A stretch of DNA of 64,000 nucleotides from Dyadobacter soli. GTDB taxonomy: Bacteria > Bacteroidota > Bacteroidia > Cytophagales > Spirosomataceae. Below, piece after piece: positions 51,445 to 59,933 of this stretch (position 1 is its first letter; each line of letters begins with the position of its first letter). The stretch is taken from contig NZ_FNAN01000006.1 of NCBI RefSeq assembly GCF_900101885.1, positions 186,001 through 250,000 of the forward strand. Direction: 5' to 3'. The translations under genes and the position numbers were made by a program. Below the pieces are notes generated by a model. The model was not told the DNA's origin. It made no database searches and was given only the letters and a program-made list of their open reading frames with translations.

Positions 51445-53247
51445 TTAAGGTAATGTGACTACCTGAATGGGATACATGCCGGTGGAGAGGCGGGTTATTT
51501 TCAGTTGCAGCGTTTCGCATTCGCGGGCCCAGTCGTCGCTTGTGCGCGAGGGCGACGCGGGCGTGAGGCCGATTTGCAGGCAGCGGATAAAACCCTGACC
51601 AGGCATTTTGCCGGGCATGAAATGCGGCTTTACCTGAACTTTGCGCAGCCTGTCGCCCAGCTCGGCGGCACAAAATGCGCGCATATCTTCCAATGTGACG
51701 AGCCGGTTACGCGTGACGATATTCTTGCGCAGCTGGTTCACATAATCGCTTTCATCGGGCTTCGCTTTCCCGCCCGACGAGCGCGTGAGCATGGTAATGT
51801 CCGCGCCGCTCACGCCCGAGGCTGCGTACGATTGCAGACGCGTACCCGCCGGAATGCCGTTGGCCTGCTCGGCCAGCGTGCTCCAATAAGAGATGAAAAG
51901 CACATCCGGGTTTTTGTCGGCCCTGATGACCAGAAACGGCTGTGCGGTAGTTTCACTGGCTTTTTTGACCCCCAGCTTCTGCTCGATCCGCGCCATGTTC
52001 TGAGCAATTTCGCGGAGAATGGAGGCCAGGAAATCCTCACCGATCGCATTGAAAGCGGTAACCTCGTCGCGGAGCAATTCCAACAGCTGGTAAAGCACCG
52101 CCCGCGCATCGCGCTTGTCGAAACGGCCGATGCCCTGGCGGCGGAGTGTATAGAGGCGCTGCGCTGCTTCATCGTCGGTGTAGAGGTTTTTCTCGGAAGC
52201 GGTATATGCCTGGTTTTTTTGATTAATAACACTTTGAATACCCATAAAAGCATCGCCGCTGGGCAATGCTATGCCATTCAGCCCGGTTTGCAGGCGGTAG
52301 GTGATTTTGTTGAGCTGTTTGTTTTGCACCGGAAATGCATTCAGCGATACATTCATTTGCTCGAAACCCGCCATGGGAAAAATCGCCGGGAATGTGATGC
52401 GGAGCCAAACCAATGGTTTTTTGAGCATTTGCAAAGTCCGGTTGTCGAACAGAGTTTCGAATGCCTCGGGGTAAGGTTCGTTTTTCAGTTTTCCTTTTTC
52501 CCAGGAGTCGTCACTGTTGATCCTGAGGAAACTGTCACTGTAAATCAATATCGAATCGTCCACGGGCGCGTCATGCAAACCATTCAGGATGGGAAGCCGT
52601 TTGCCATTGCCGAACCAGCTGGTTGCCGGCAAAAACTCGCGGAATTGATATTCCGCAGCGTCACCGGTACCGCCGGGCGCCGTCCAATCGAAGTAGAAAC
52701 GGAAACCGTCCCAGGAAGTAATGCCCGGTTCCACTTCCAGCCCGAGCCAAATGCCTTGCTCGCCTCCGGGCTGCGGTAATGCTTTGGAAACCAATGTTTT
52801 TGTGCCCTTTTCTACGGAAAACAGCCCATTAGGCGTAGCGTATTGCAGAATTGCGGCATTGACGAGCGGGTACCGGGCTGCCGGGGCGAAATGTACCTCG
52901 GTAGAGTCGCCTTTCCGCACATTGGTACGCTTGCCGGTGAGCTGGTTTTCAGGCTCTATCCACCCGGTTGGCTCCTGCGGGCGTGCCTGCACGATGGCCG
53001 TGGCGGGTTGCGGGCCATTATGGGTTTCGGGAGAAAGGATTTCGGCGAGGCGGGTCATCAGCCGAAGTTCGGTATGCGCTATTTCCTGCCCTACCTTTTC
53101 AAATTCCACGGAACATGCCTCAACGAGCAGTCGCACGAGCGGGTCGAAATGGTCGGCCTGGGCGTCGTCGATGCCCCAGAGCTCGGCGCAGCGCCGGATG
53201 AGCCTGCGCGAGATGTTTTCCTTGGTATAGCTCATCGTTTCGGGCAT
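51445..53247 (-). CDS. tssF: type VI secretion baseplate subunit TssF
   Basis: A 600-residue baseplate wedge protein. It opens with YTKENISRRLIRRCAELWGI and has the TssF-like HTELRLMTRLAEILSPETHN, with C-terminal residues RNRLVTLEDMRAFCAAELGD and VQVKPHFMPGKMPG. The family is an analogue of phage baseplate gp6. Its ATG lies 1 base after the tssE stop, so the two are coupled. No membrane segments; cytoplasmic. Confidence 0.85.
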   Translation of the reverse strand: MPETMSYTKENISRRLIRRCAELWGIDDAQADHFDPLVRLLVEACSVEFEKVGQEIAHTELRLMTRLAEILSPETHNGPQPATAIVQARPQEPTGWIEPENQLTGKRTNVRKGDSTEVHFAPAARYPLVNAAILQYATPNGLFSVEKGTKTLVSKALPQPGGEQGIWLGLEVEPGITSWDGFRFYFDWTAPGGTGDAAEYQFREFLPATSWFGNGKRLPILNGLHDAPVDDSILIYSDSFLRINSDDSWEKGKLKNEPYPEAFETLFDNRTLQMLKKPLVWLRITFPAIFPMAGFEQMNVSLNAFPVQNKQLNKITYRLQTGLNGIALPSGDAFMGIQSVINQKNQAYTASEKNLYTDDEAAQRLYTLRRQGIGRFDKRDARAVLYQLLELLRDEVTAFNAIGEDFLASILREIAQNMARIEQKLGVKKASETTAQPFLVIRADKNPDVLFISYWSTLAEQANGIPAGTRLQSYAASGVSGADITMLTRSSGGKAKPDESDYVNQLRKNIVTRNRLVTLEDMRAFCAAELGDRLRKVQVKPHFMPGKMPGQGFIRCLQIGLTPASPSRTSDDWARECETLQLKITRLSTGMYPIQVVTLP

Positions 53248-53248
53248 A

Positions 53249-53677
53249 TCATTCTATGGATAAGGGTGAGATGAAAATGCGTTCGAAGAATATGAATGGC
53301 TCGTTGGTGCGCCGGATAGTTGCTTTGATCTCGATGCCCACGCGTTTGCGGACGTAGTTGTTAGTCTTGGTCAAAACTTCAAATTCTTCCATTTCCACCC
53401 TGATTTTGACATTGGCGAGCCTGGCTTCATAAGCGCCCACGGCCTCTTCCAGCGATTCGCGGATGAGGTCCTTCCATTTGATTTGGGATAAAACTGCAAA
53501 ATCATGCTCCCATAATGCGCAGCCATAGCGGCTGTCGAAGCGGTTTTCGTCGAAGTGGGTTACCATTAACAGGTACAAATGCTGATGGATCGCCTCTCTG
53601 TCCGGGCATTTCGGATGCGGCAGGCCGGCCACGATGCGGTCGAGCGCGAGGGGCAAAGAATAGTTTTGATCTTCCAT
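53249..53677 (-). CDS. tssE: type VI secretion baseplate subunit TssE (gp25-like)
   Basis: A 142-residue gp25-like protein. HFDENRFDSRYGCALWEHDF (about 41-60) is the GPW/gp25 motif, followed by SLEEAVGAYEARLANVKIRV, the second family block. It would start the baseplate wedge and seed sheath polymerisation. First gene of tssE-F-G; divergent from tssN. Confidence 0.82.
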   Translation of the reverse strand: MEDQNYSLPLALDRIVAGLPHPKCPDREAIHQHLYLLMVTHFDENRFDSRYGCALWEHDFAVLSQIKWKDLIRESLEEAVGAYEARLANVKIRVEMEEFEVLTKTNNYVRKRVGIEIKATIRRTNEPFIFFERIFISPLSIE

Positions 53678-53698
53678 CCGGCGTTTAATAAATTGTGG

Positions 53699-53728
53699 TT
53701 GTATTAATGAAAGTCTGGCTTATTTTTG
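53699..53728 (+). promoter_or_regulatory. promoter for tssN
   Basis: TTG at 53699-53701, 19 bases, then TATTTTTG at 53721-53728: a full match to the Bacteroidota -33/-7 promoter. It puts the start of RNA near 53736, 20 bases before the ATG at 53756, and rules out the upstream TTG at 53726. Confidence 0.7.
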
Positions 53729-53755
53729 TCTGTACACCAACTTCCAAGCTCCCCG

Positions 53756-54523
53756 ATGAACCTTCCGTTTGTTAAAACTGTCACGCAACGTCTTCAATTA
53801 TTGTATGCAGTCGTTCTGATAGCCGTGCTGACATTGGTAGGTGCCCTGGGTTTCCGCGTGATCGATTACCGCGACGCCTACCCGATGGCGATGGGCTGCT
53901 TCCTGGTTTTGGGGATTCTGCACGTTTATCTGCTTACCCAATGGTTTGCCAGCCTTTTCGAAAGCCGTTCTGCACGGGCGATCGGTTTTACATTGTTAAT
54001 AACCCTGCTCACTGCGCTGGTTATCATCTTTTTTTATCATAAAGTGGCGCACGAGCTGTTCAAGGGCGTCGGTATGGCCACTGCATTGGTGGGTTTTCTG
54101 TTCCCGGTATTCGTAGCCCGTGTTTACCAGAGCTATCTCGAAATACCGCTTAAAGAATTTAAAAAGTGGTATTACCCCGTAGGTCAGCCGCTGCCCGATA
54201 TGGATTTGCTCGATCTGTCACGCGTGCTGGTGATCCAATTCGAGTTTACCAAAAAGGCCGACGAAGCCGCATTCACTAATTTCCGCGCCAAAGCACCGCA
54301 TTCGATGCTATTCGGCGAGCTCTTCTTCATTTTCCTGAACGACTACAACGACCGCAACCCCGGCAGCCCCGTAGAATACCTCGCACCCGACGGCGCGCCT
54401 TACGGATGGCTGTTTTACAAAAAACTGCCCTGGTACAAGCGCCGCGTTTACATGGACCCGGACCTGACGTTTCAGGCCAACCACATTGTCGATAATGAGA
54501 CGATTGTGGCGGTACGGGGGTAA
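53756..54523 (+). CDS. tssN: T6SS-iii inner-membrane protein TssN
   Basis: A 255-residue protein with four membrane helices (about 14-34, 43-63, 75-95, 103-122) and a soluble C-terminal domain (about 130-255) with EIPLKEFKKWYYPVGQPLPD and SMLFGELFFIFLNDYNDRNPG. This is the TssN architecture, part of the trans-envelope complex that replaces the TssJLM complex in Bacteroidota. It is the only plus-strand gene in the locus, has its own promoter, and converges with hcp1. Start at 53756 follows from the promoter position. Confidence 0.82.
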   Translation: MNLPFVKTVTQRLQLLYAVVLIAVLTLVGALGFRVIDYRDAYPMAMGCFLVLGILHVYLLTQWFASLFESRSARAIGFTLLITLLTALVIIFFYHKVAHELFKGVGMATALVGFLFPVFVARVYQSYLEIPLKEFKKWYYPVGQPLPDMDLLDLSRVLVIQFEFTKKADEAAFTNFRAKAPHSMLFGELFFIFLNDYNDRNPGSPVEYLAPDGAPYGWLFYKKLPWYKRRVYMDPDLTFQANHIVDNETIVAVRG

Positions 54524-54528
54524 TTGAT

Positions 54529-54619
54529 TGTCATGTTGAGCGGAGCGGCTGCCGCAGCGGTCGAAACATCTTGCATAATGCCTTCGACCGCCCGGCGGCC
54601 CGGTCCGCTCAGCGTGACA
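54529..54619. repeat. 91-bp inverted repeat between tssN and hcp1
   Basis: Outer arms 54529-54544 and 54604-54619 match at 14 of 16 positions (TGTCATGTTGAGCGGA type), and inner arms GCGGTCGAA (54557-54565) and TTCGACCGC (54583-54591) match fully. It fills the gap between two convergent genes. Confidence 0.8.
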
Positions 54620-54623
54620 TCAC

Positions 54624-55040
54624 CTACCAGCGGTTGGTATGCGGGGTACCGAAGAGTTTGATCTCCCGCGCCGACAGCGTAATGCTCGTCGTCATCGGCA
54701 TCGAGCCGGTTTCCACAAAGCTTTCTGCATATTGCACGCAGTACACGTCCGTGAGTTCGAGCTCCTTTTGGGTTTGCTCCTCGTCTACATTCTTGAAGGT
54801 GATCTTTGCGGATGCCTTCTTTCCGTCGGGATCTATCATCCATTCCCACAGGCTCTGGCTGTCGCTGGCGCTGGAAGAGTCAACTTGTATAAACACATTT
54901 CCGCCGTACACTTTGGAGGAAACACGTCCTTTATCGTCGGTGGATTGCGACAGGGAATAGCTGCATGAGATCACGGCGATGCCGTCGCCCGACGGGCCGC
55001 CATCCCAGGTGAAATAAGCGTCAAAACTTGAAGCTGGCAT
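54624..55040 (-). CDS. T6SS tube protein TssD (Hcp), paralogue 1
   Basis: A 138-residue TssD-type Hcp: MPASSFDAYFTWDGG, then a sandwich with LWEWMIDPDGKKASAKITF, ELELTDVYCVQYAESF and MTTSITLSAREIKLFG. TssD proteins stack as hexamers to form the tube thrown by the sheath. It follows vgrG on the same strand, which suggests pairing with that spike. It shares the DVYC-type motif with the other two copies. Confidence 0.85.
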   Translation of the reverse strand: MPASSFDAYFTWDGGPSGDGIAVISCSYSLSQSTDDKGRVSSKVYGGNVFIQVDSSSASDSQSLWEWMIDPDGKKASAKITFKNVDEEQTQKELELTDVYCVQYAESFVETGSMPMTTSITLSAREIKLFGTPHTNRW

Positions 55041-55087
55041 AGTTGTAAGTGTTTAAAAGTGAATGGATTGATTATGGATATATTGAC

Positions 55088-56926
55088 TTAATTCAATGTG
55101 ATGAGCGAACCCTGAATGACCGTTGTACCATTGCTTTTGAGTTCCGTGGCGGCGTCGCCTTCTAGGGTAAGCGTTGCTCCCGAGACTTTGGCGGTGGCCG
55201 TACCTTCGGCTTCCAGTTCGGTACCGGCTTTGATTTTCGTGTCGGTACCACTTTCGATTTTAATGCTCTGATCGGCCTTTATCGAGATTTCGCTGGCATG
55301 GAGATCAAATTTTCCACCGGCACTGACGGTAATATCTTCGGTTGCCTCAATGGTAATTTCTTTGGATTTGACTTCAAAAAGTCCGTTTTCGACATGCAGC
55401 CGGATCTTGCCGTCGTCTTTGAATGCGAATTCCAGAAACGTGTCTGTTTTCTCCCGGTTACTGATCTGAATTTTGGCGTCGCCGTCCTCGTCGATGAACA
55501 CAACCATATTACCCGAGCGCGTCGCGATGACTTTGAAATCGTTGTTGTCGGAGGTGTAACTGATGTCTTCTTCCGGTTTGGGATAAAGGCAGGTCATTAC
55601 AAACGGGTTTTCAGCCAGGTTACCTTCATATCCCACCATTACCATCGCTCCTACCTCGGGAACGAAGTTGACGCCGCGACCGGTAGCATTATGCATCGTT
55701 CCTACCCGCATCCATATCGACTCCTGGTCCTGCTGGCGGCTTTGGCTCCAAAAAAACTTCACACGCACGCGCCCGAGGCTTTCGCTGTCGTCGTTGGCAA
55801 TCACTTCGGCTTGTTCGGTTTCGCCCAGCGGGTTGCGTACATAAGGATTGTTAGGCGGATGCTGCGCCGATTCGGGCACGGCATTAAAGCTATTCTGATA
55901 ACTCCCCGCCGTATTCACCTCATGCCGGATATGCACGACGCGGTATTTGCCAAAATTCTCTTCATATGCTTCGCCGCGCTCGTTCAATCGGTGTCCTTTT
56001 ACGGCCAGCACCGTGCCGACGCTCATGGTAGGCGTTTCGCCCGAGCCCCTGAAATCGACCATGGAGGTAACCCTGGCCGAGCGCTCCATTTTAGTCAGCT
56101 CGTCGATCTCGCCTTGACCACCCACGATTTCAGGCGATGGTAACAGGGAAGTTTGGGCAAAAAGGCTGTCCGACTGTTCCAATGCAAACTCGCTGAGCGA
56201 CGTCAGCCCATCCACATTCTGGCTGGACGACTGCCCGGTGAATGCTTCGGGAATGGTGTAATTGTATCCTTCGAAGCTGAATGCGGCCGGTTGCAGCTGC
56301 AATGCCACATCGAAGTTTTGCAAACCATCCACCAGAAAATCGACCTCCTCCGAGCTATTATCGCCGAGTACGAGCTCGCGGCCATTGTAATAAAACCACT
56401 CGCAGCACCGGTCGGCTACCCGGCAGAGAAATTTGTAATTGCTCTCATTGTATTGGGTAAAAGGCACTTGCCGGCCGCCATTTTCAGGATTGAGCTGTTT
56501 TCGGAGCAAATTTTGCGGGTAGGGTTGAAGTACCGTATTGAAAATGTCCTGAACCGTCCCACGCAGGAACGACCGTCGCTGCACGGAATCTTCCAAAACG
56601 ATGGTCGGGCTGTATCCTTTCAGTACGAATGCGCTGCTCATGTCGCTCAGGCTCCGGAGGCGTATCTCGGTCACAATGCCTTGAAATACGAAGTCGAAAG
56701 AATCGGAGCCGAGGCGCGGGCTGAACGAGAAAGTGATTTTCTTGCCCATTACCGCGCGGTGCGAACGGTTGAAAAAATGCTCGCCCTCGTCTTCCAGCTG
56801 ATCGAACGGTACCAGCATTTCGAACCAGTGATGTGCGAACAAATCCTGCTCAATCACCAGCCCAAGGTGCCGGGTAATCTCGACGCCGCCTTCGATTTCA
56901 ATGCTCGTATTAACCTGTCGTGCCAT
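55088..56926 (-). CDS. vgrG: T6SS spike protein VgrG (TssI)
   Basis: A 612-residue spike. The gp27-like hub domain (about 1-360) is followed by a gp5 OB-fold (about 375-460) with LGRVRVKFFWSQ, ESIWMRVGT, FVPEVGAMVMVGY and ENPFVMTCLYPK. The C-terminal 130 residues are a gp5-like beta-helix of short alternating residues (KEITIEATEDITVSAGGKFD). It ends with no extra domain, so this is not an evolved VgrG with an effector. ATG 56926 directly follows the stop of the upstream hcp gene. Confidence 0.92.
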   Translation of the reverse strand: MARQVNTSIEIEGGVEITRHLGLVIEQDLFAHHWFEMLVPFDQLEDEGEHFFNRSHRAVMGKKITFSFSPRLGSDSFDFVFQGIVTEIRLRSLSDMSSAFVLKGYSPTIVLEDSVQRRSFLRGTVQDIFNTVLQPYPQNLLRKQLNPENGGRQVPFTQYNESNYKFLCRVADRCCEWFYYNGRELVLGDNSSEEVDFLVDGLQNFDVALQLQPAAFSFEGYNYTIPEAFTGQSSSQNVDGLTSLSEFALEQSDSLFAQTSLLPSPEIVGGQGEIDELTKMERSARVTSMVDFRGSGETPTMSVGTVLAVKGHRLNERGEAYEENFGKYRVVHIRHEVNTAGSYQNSFNAVPESAQHPPNNPYVRNPLGETEQAEVIANDDSESLGRVRVKFFWSQSRQQDQESIWMRVGTMHNATGRGVNFVPEVGAMVMVGYEGNLAENPFVMTCLYPKPEEDISYTSDNNDFKVIATRSGNMVVFIDEDGDAKIQISNREKTDTFLEFAFKDDGKIRLHVENGLFEVKSKEITIEATEDITVSAGGKFDLHASEISIKADQSIKIESGTDTKIKAGTELEAEGTATAKVSGATLTLEGDAATELKSNGTTVIQGSLITLN

Positions 56927-57427
56927 TTAACTGCTTATTTCAACCTGTCCGATTTTGACTTTCTTGGGTAAAATCACCAGTTCGTAAACCAGCGTGACGC
57001 TGCTGTCGCTTATGAAATAGAACTTCCCGCGGTGCTGGGGCAGGTATCCCTTGACGTCGGGCACATGGGCCAGCTGGTGCCCGCGTACGGTCGATTGCTT
57101 CGCCCGGAACGATTCCTTGAAACCGACGCAATAGGCTTCTTCAAACTCCATTTTGCGTAAAATCTGAGAATCGTTGTCGTATTTGAACTCGACTTTCCCG
57201 CTCAGCTGCCGGTCGTTTTTGAATGCCCAATCGTAGAGCAATGCAAAATCGTCGTCCTGTGTGGGTGCGATCGTCATACGGATCAGGCGCGCCTTGGGTG
57301 AATCCGTCGGGCTACCCCGCTCGTCGGCATTCCGGTTGCAGCCATACGCTATTTTCCGGACTGTAAACTCCTTTCCGTCGAGGGTAAGGTGCGCTTCTAC
57401 GCCGATGCTCGCGTCCTGGTCCGCCAT
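56927..57427 (-). CDS. TssD (Hcp) paralogue 2, longer form
   Basis: A 166-residue TssD-like protein: SIGVEAHLTLDGKEFTVRKI, LLYDWAFKNDRQLSGKVEF, KMEFEEAYCVGFKESF, and the C-terminal VTLVYELVILPKKVKIG. An insertion of about 20 residues (QLAHVPDVKGYLPQHRGKFY) before the last strand distinguishes it from the other copies. Its stop abuts the vgrG ATG, so the two are translated together; it may be the tip-proximal ring or an adaptor between VgrG and the tube. Confidence 0.8.
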   Translation of the reverse strand: MADQDASIGVEAHLTLDGKEFTVRKIAYGCNRNADERGSPTDSPKARLIRMTIAPTQDDDFALLYDWAFKNDRQLSGKVEFKYDNDSQILRKMEFEEAYCVGFKESFRAKQSTVRGHQLAHVPDVKGYLPQHRGKFYFISDSSVTLVYELVILPKKVKIGQVEISS

Positions 57428-57430
57428 AAC

Positions 57431-57838
57431 CTAGAAATTTTCGAGTTTAGCTTCATTGATTTCCACACTCCCCGCCGTCACCGTAATGCAGGTGATGAAA
57501 TTTTGCCGCCGGCGGGAAAGCGTAACATCGAGGTCGTCCTCACCGTCGTCGAACATTTCCACGAATTCAATGCAAATAGCCTCTTTGAAACTCAGTGTTT
57601 TGAAAGAACCTTTCTCGCCAAACTGCTCCACCGTGAGGTCGTATTTCTGCGATGGCTTATTGGCCCATTCCACCAAAAAATCGTCGAGCACCATTTCCAG
57701 CTCCATGTACAAATGCGCCCACTGGATCGGCGACGTAATGGACATCGCGTCGTCCACCGTCTGATGCAGCTCGAACTGCATGAACATGACGCTGTACTCG
57801 TGATCGCCGTCGATTTTCAGGGTGCTGCTGAATGCCAT
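57431..57838 (-). CDS. TssD (Hcp) paralogue 3
   Basis: A 135-residue TssD-like protein: AFSSTLKIDGDHEYSVMFMQ at the start, FGEKGSFKTLSFKEAICIEF, and the C-terminal ITVTAGSVEINEAKLENF. It is the most N-terminally distinct copy and is 3 bases before paralogue 2 in reading direction. It is preceded by a hairpin spacer after tssC, fitting separate dosage from the sheath. Confidence 0.82.
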   Translation of the reverse strand: MAFSSTLKIDGDHEYSVMFMQFELHQTVDDAMSITSPIQWAHLYMELEMVLDDFLVEWANKPSQKYDLTVEQFGEKGSFKTLSFKEAICIEFVEMFDDGEDDLDVTLSRRRQNFITCITVTAGSVEINEAKLENF

Positions 57839-57867
57839 CGTTTGTGAATTGAGAGTTTAAGGTCGAT

Positions 57868-57917
57868 GAGTTCATGAGTAAGAGTGTTTGACTCATAAGC
57901 TCTTAACTCATGAACTC
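57868..57917. repeat. hairpin between tssC and hcp paralogue 3
   Basis: GAGTTCATGAGTAAGAG (57868-57884) pairs with CTCTTAACTCATGAACTC (57900-57917) with one bulged base. It fills most of the 83-base spacer. No T run follows, so it is more likely an RNA stability or attenuation element than a full terminator. Confidence 0.75.
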
Positions 57918-57921
57918 CACG

Positions 57922-59292
57922 TTACTGTTGCGCATACTCAGCCGCCCAGGCCGCGGCGTCCAGATCGTCACCTTTTTGTCCGGTCAGCGCGATCATGAAG
58001 TTTTTCGCAGGGAAATAGGGCACCATATGGATGTCGAGGTATACTTTGTCCTTCTGGTTCTTATCCTGCTCGAAACGCATTACGCTGAACTTCTCGATGA
58101 GCTTGCCGGGGCCGGTGACGCTGTCGAGGAACTTGATGATCTGCTTTTTCAGGTCGTTTTTGGTGTTGTAATCGAAGTTTTCGAACGCCCGGCGGTTCAG
58201 GAAGTCGATCAGTACTTTGGTGATGTAGTCGAAAACGCGGACTACCGAATAGGTCTGCAAACCAACGTTATCGCCATTGAACAGCGTTTTCGCAGAGAAT
58301 GCCATTACCTTGCTGTATTCGTTCACCATCGGGATCAGCCCCATTTTTTCCAGGTCGGCGATCTCCGATTTTTTCAACGGGAACCGCACACCGTCCACTT
58401 CGCTGAGCGTACCGTGCTTTTTACCGGCAGCCACCTGCGACATCAGGGTTTTGTACACATTACCGGCCAATGCAGTCGATGGCGGGATGTAGAGATCGTC
58501 CTCTTCGCCGAGGTCGTCGTGTTTGGCGCGGCCTACCAGCCAGTTACAGGTCATCATTACATTCGATAAATGCGCCGCTCCGCCGGTAAGGTTCGCCGAT
58601 TCGAAAAGCTCCATTACGTCTTCCGGTGCGTCGAGGTGCATGAAGTCGGTCAGCAGCATTGTTTTGTTCTTATGCGCCATTTTCGCCCATTTATCCACAA
58701 CTTTGCCCGAACCCAGGTAACCCGGCACATTCAGGATCGAGTAGTTTTCGCGCAGGTCGAGGCGGTCGTATTTGGAAGCCAGTTCCTCACCGACGGCATC
58801 GATAAATGTGGTAACGTCCAGGTCTTGCAACTGATCCGCCGCCGCATTCAGGAATGTGACGTTTTTGACCTTATCCTGTTCCGTATTTTTGAAAAACATC
58901 GCCACCGAGCGGTACGATTGTTCCAAAGGGCGGATCTGCTCCACGGCTTTACCGAGGTTTTCTTTCAACAATTCAAATGCGGAATCCGCCTGTTTCTGAC
59001 CGGCTTCGATCATGTCCGGCACGCTTTCGGCGCTGCTCAGCAGCTCCGACCACAGTTCCAGGCGCTTTTTCAGTTGCTGGCGCTCTTTCTTCTTGTCGGC
59101 TTCGGTAAGAAATATCTTTTTCCGGGCCTTTTTTTCCGGATTAATGTTCGCCGCGCCCTCTATAATCGTTTCCACGAGGTCGTAGCTGCCATATTTGGCG
59201 AGAAGCGGCAAGCCGGTTTCCAGCGGAACGGCTACGCGTTCTTTGAATGCTGGCGCGGAGGTGTCCTGGGTTGTTTTAGTATCGTCTGCCAT
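57922..59292 (-). CDS. tssC: T6SS sheath large subunit TssC
   Basis: A 456-residue large sheath subunit. N-terminal VETIIEGAANINPEKKARKK is followed by SYRSVAMFFKNTEQDKVKNV, the conserved SILNVPGYLGSGKVVDKWAK and VMMTCNWLVGRAKHDDLGEE segments, and the C-terminal FAAKNF-like end SPAKNFMIALTGQKGD-type. With TssB it builds the contractile sheath in the cytoplasm. It is the Bacteroidota version, longer at the N-terminus. The gap to tssB holds repeat arms. Confidence 0.9.
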   Translation of the reverse strand: MADDTKTTQDTSAPAFKERVAVPLETGLPLLAKYGSYDLVETIIEGAANINPEKKARKKIFLTEADKKKERQQLKKRLELWSELLSSAESVPDMIEAGQKQADSAFELLKENLGKAVEQIRPLEQSYRSVAMFFKNTEQDKVKNVTFLNAAADQLQDLDVTTFIDAVGEELASKYDRLDLRENYSILNVPGYLGSGKVVDKWAKMAHKNKTMLLTDFMHLDAPEDVMELFESANLTGGAAHLSNVMMTCNWLVGRAKHDDLGEEDDLYIPPSTALAGNVYKTLMSQVAAGKKHGTLSEVDGVRFPLKKSEIADLEKMGLIPMVNEYSKVMAFSAKTLFNGDNVGLQTYSVVRVFDYITKVLIDFLNRRAFENFDYNTKNDLKKQIIKFLDSVTGPGKLIEKFSVMRFEQDKNQKDKVYLDIHMVPYFPAKNFMIALTGQKGDDLDAAAWAAEYAQQ

Positions 59293-59296
59293 GTTT

Positions 59297-59450
59297 GAAT
59301 GAGTGAATGAGTGAATGTGCGAATGAGTGAATTTGGCATTGTGGAATGGCTTGCGAGCGAATTTTTTGACCTAATGACCTCCTGACCCAATGACTTACCG
59401 ACTAGCAAGACATTCACTCATTCACTCATTGTCTCATTCACTCATTATCA
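59297..59450. repeat. inverted arms of five 8-bp units between tssB and tssC
   Basis: 59297-59336 is five 8-bp units of the GAATGAGT type; 59411-59450 is five units of the complementary CATTCACT type. The arms can pair over about 20 exact bases (59298-59317 with 59411-59430), leaving a loop of about 90. No ORF. It begins right after the tssC ATG and ends at the tssB stop. Confidence 0.85.
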
Positions 59451-59900
59451 TCATCCCGCCTCCTCCAACTCATTAATAAGCGTCTGAAATACACCAAGGA
59501 GCGCCGCTTTCGCTTCCGGCTTTTCCAATGCGGCTTTGAGGATTTTGTTTACTTTCAAATGCCTCACTACCTGCTGGTAAGCTTCGTTACGTGCGTCGAG
59601 GTCTTGCAGGAATGCGCTTTGGGCTATGATTCCTTTTTTACCAAAATCCCCCAGGTTTTTAAAACGGAGGTTTTCATTGATAAAACTGCCGTCGGAAGTG
59701 ATAAACTCTACCTCTGATTCCGGCTGGTAATGCGCGAAAACTTCTTCCGTGGTTTTGAGGTCGTAAACCATTTCGGGGCGCGGGGCCGGGTCGCCGGTGA
59801 GTTGCGTGGCGAAAAGCGTGCGGTTTTGGGGAATATCAGCAATCCCTTCACTGGACTGGTCGATCTTTCGTTCGTTACCGCCTATTCCGTAGTTGAACAT
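59451..59900 (-). CDS. tssB: T6SS sheath small subunit TssB
   Basis: A 149-residue small sheath subunit. RPEMVYDLKTTEEVFAHYQP and VEFITSDGSFINENLRFKNLGDFGKK match the first strand region of TssB proteins, and the helical C-terminus (VVRHLKVNKILKAALEKPEA) is the typical sheath interlock. It forms a heterodimer with TssC. Length is short but normal for this subtype. It follows PAAR on the same strand. Confidence 0.85.
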   Translation of the reverse strand: MFNYGIGGNERKIDQSSEGIADIPQNRTLFATQLTGDPAPRPEMVYDLKTTEEVFAHYQPESEVEFITSDGSFINENLRFKNLGDFGKKGIIAQSAFLQDLDARNEAYQQVVRHLKVNKILKAALEKPEAKAALLGVFQTLINELEEAG

Positions 59901-59933
59901 AGTTGTATAGGATTAAGTAAAATACTGTTGTTG

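Noticed and set aside
53726..53755. Upstream TTG start for tssN
   Set aside because: It lies inside the -7 box of the tssN promoter, so it would not be in the mRNA.
55298..56971. Two long plus-strand frames (55298-56143, 56153-56971)
   Set aside because: Both are antisense to vgrG, which is complete and strongly supported.
59297..59450. Repeat array considered as CRISPR
   Set aside because: Units are 8 bp with no spacers between them and no cas genes nearby.
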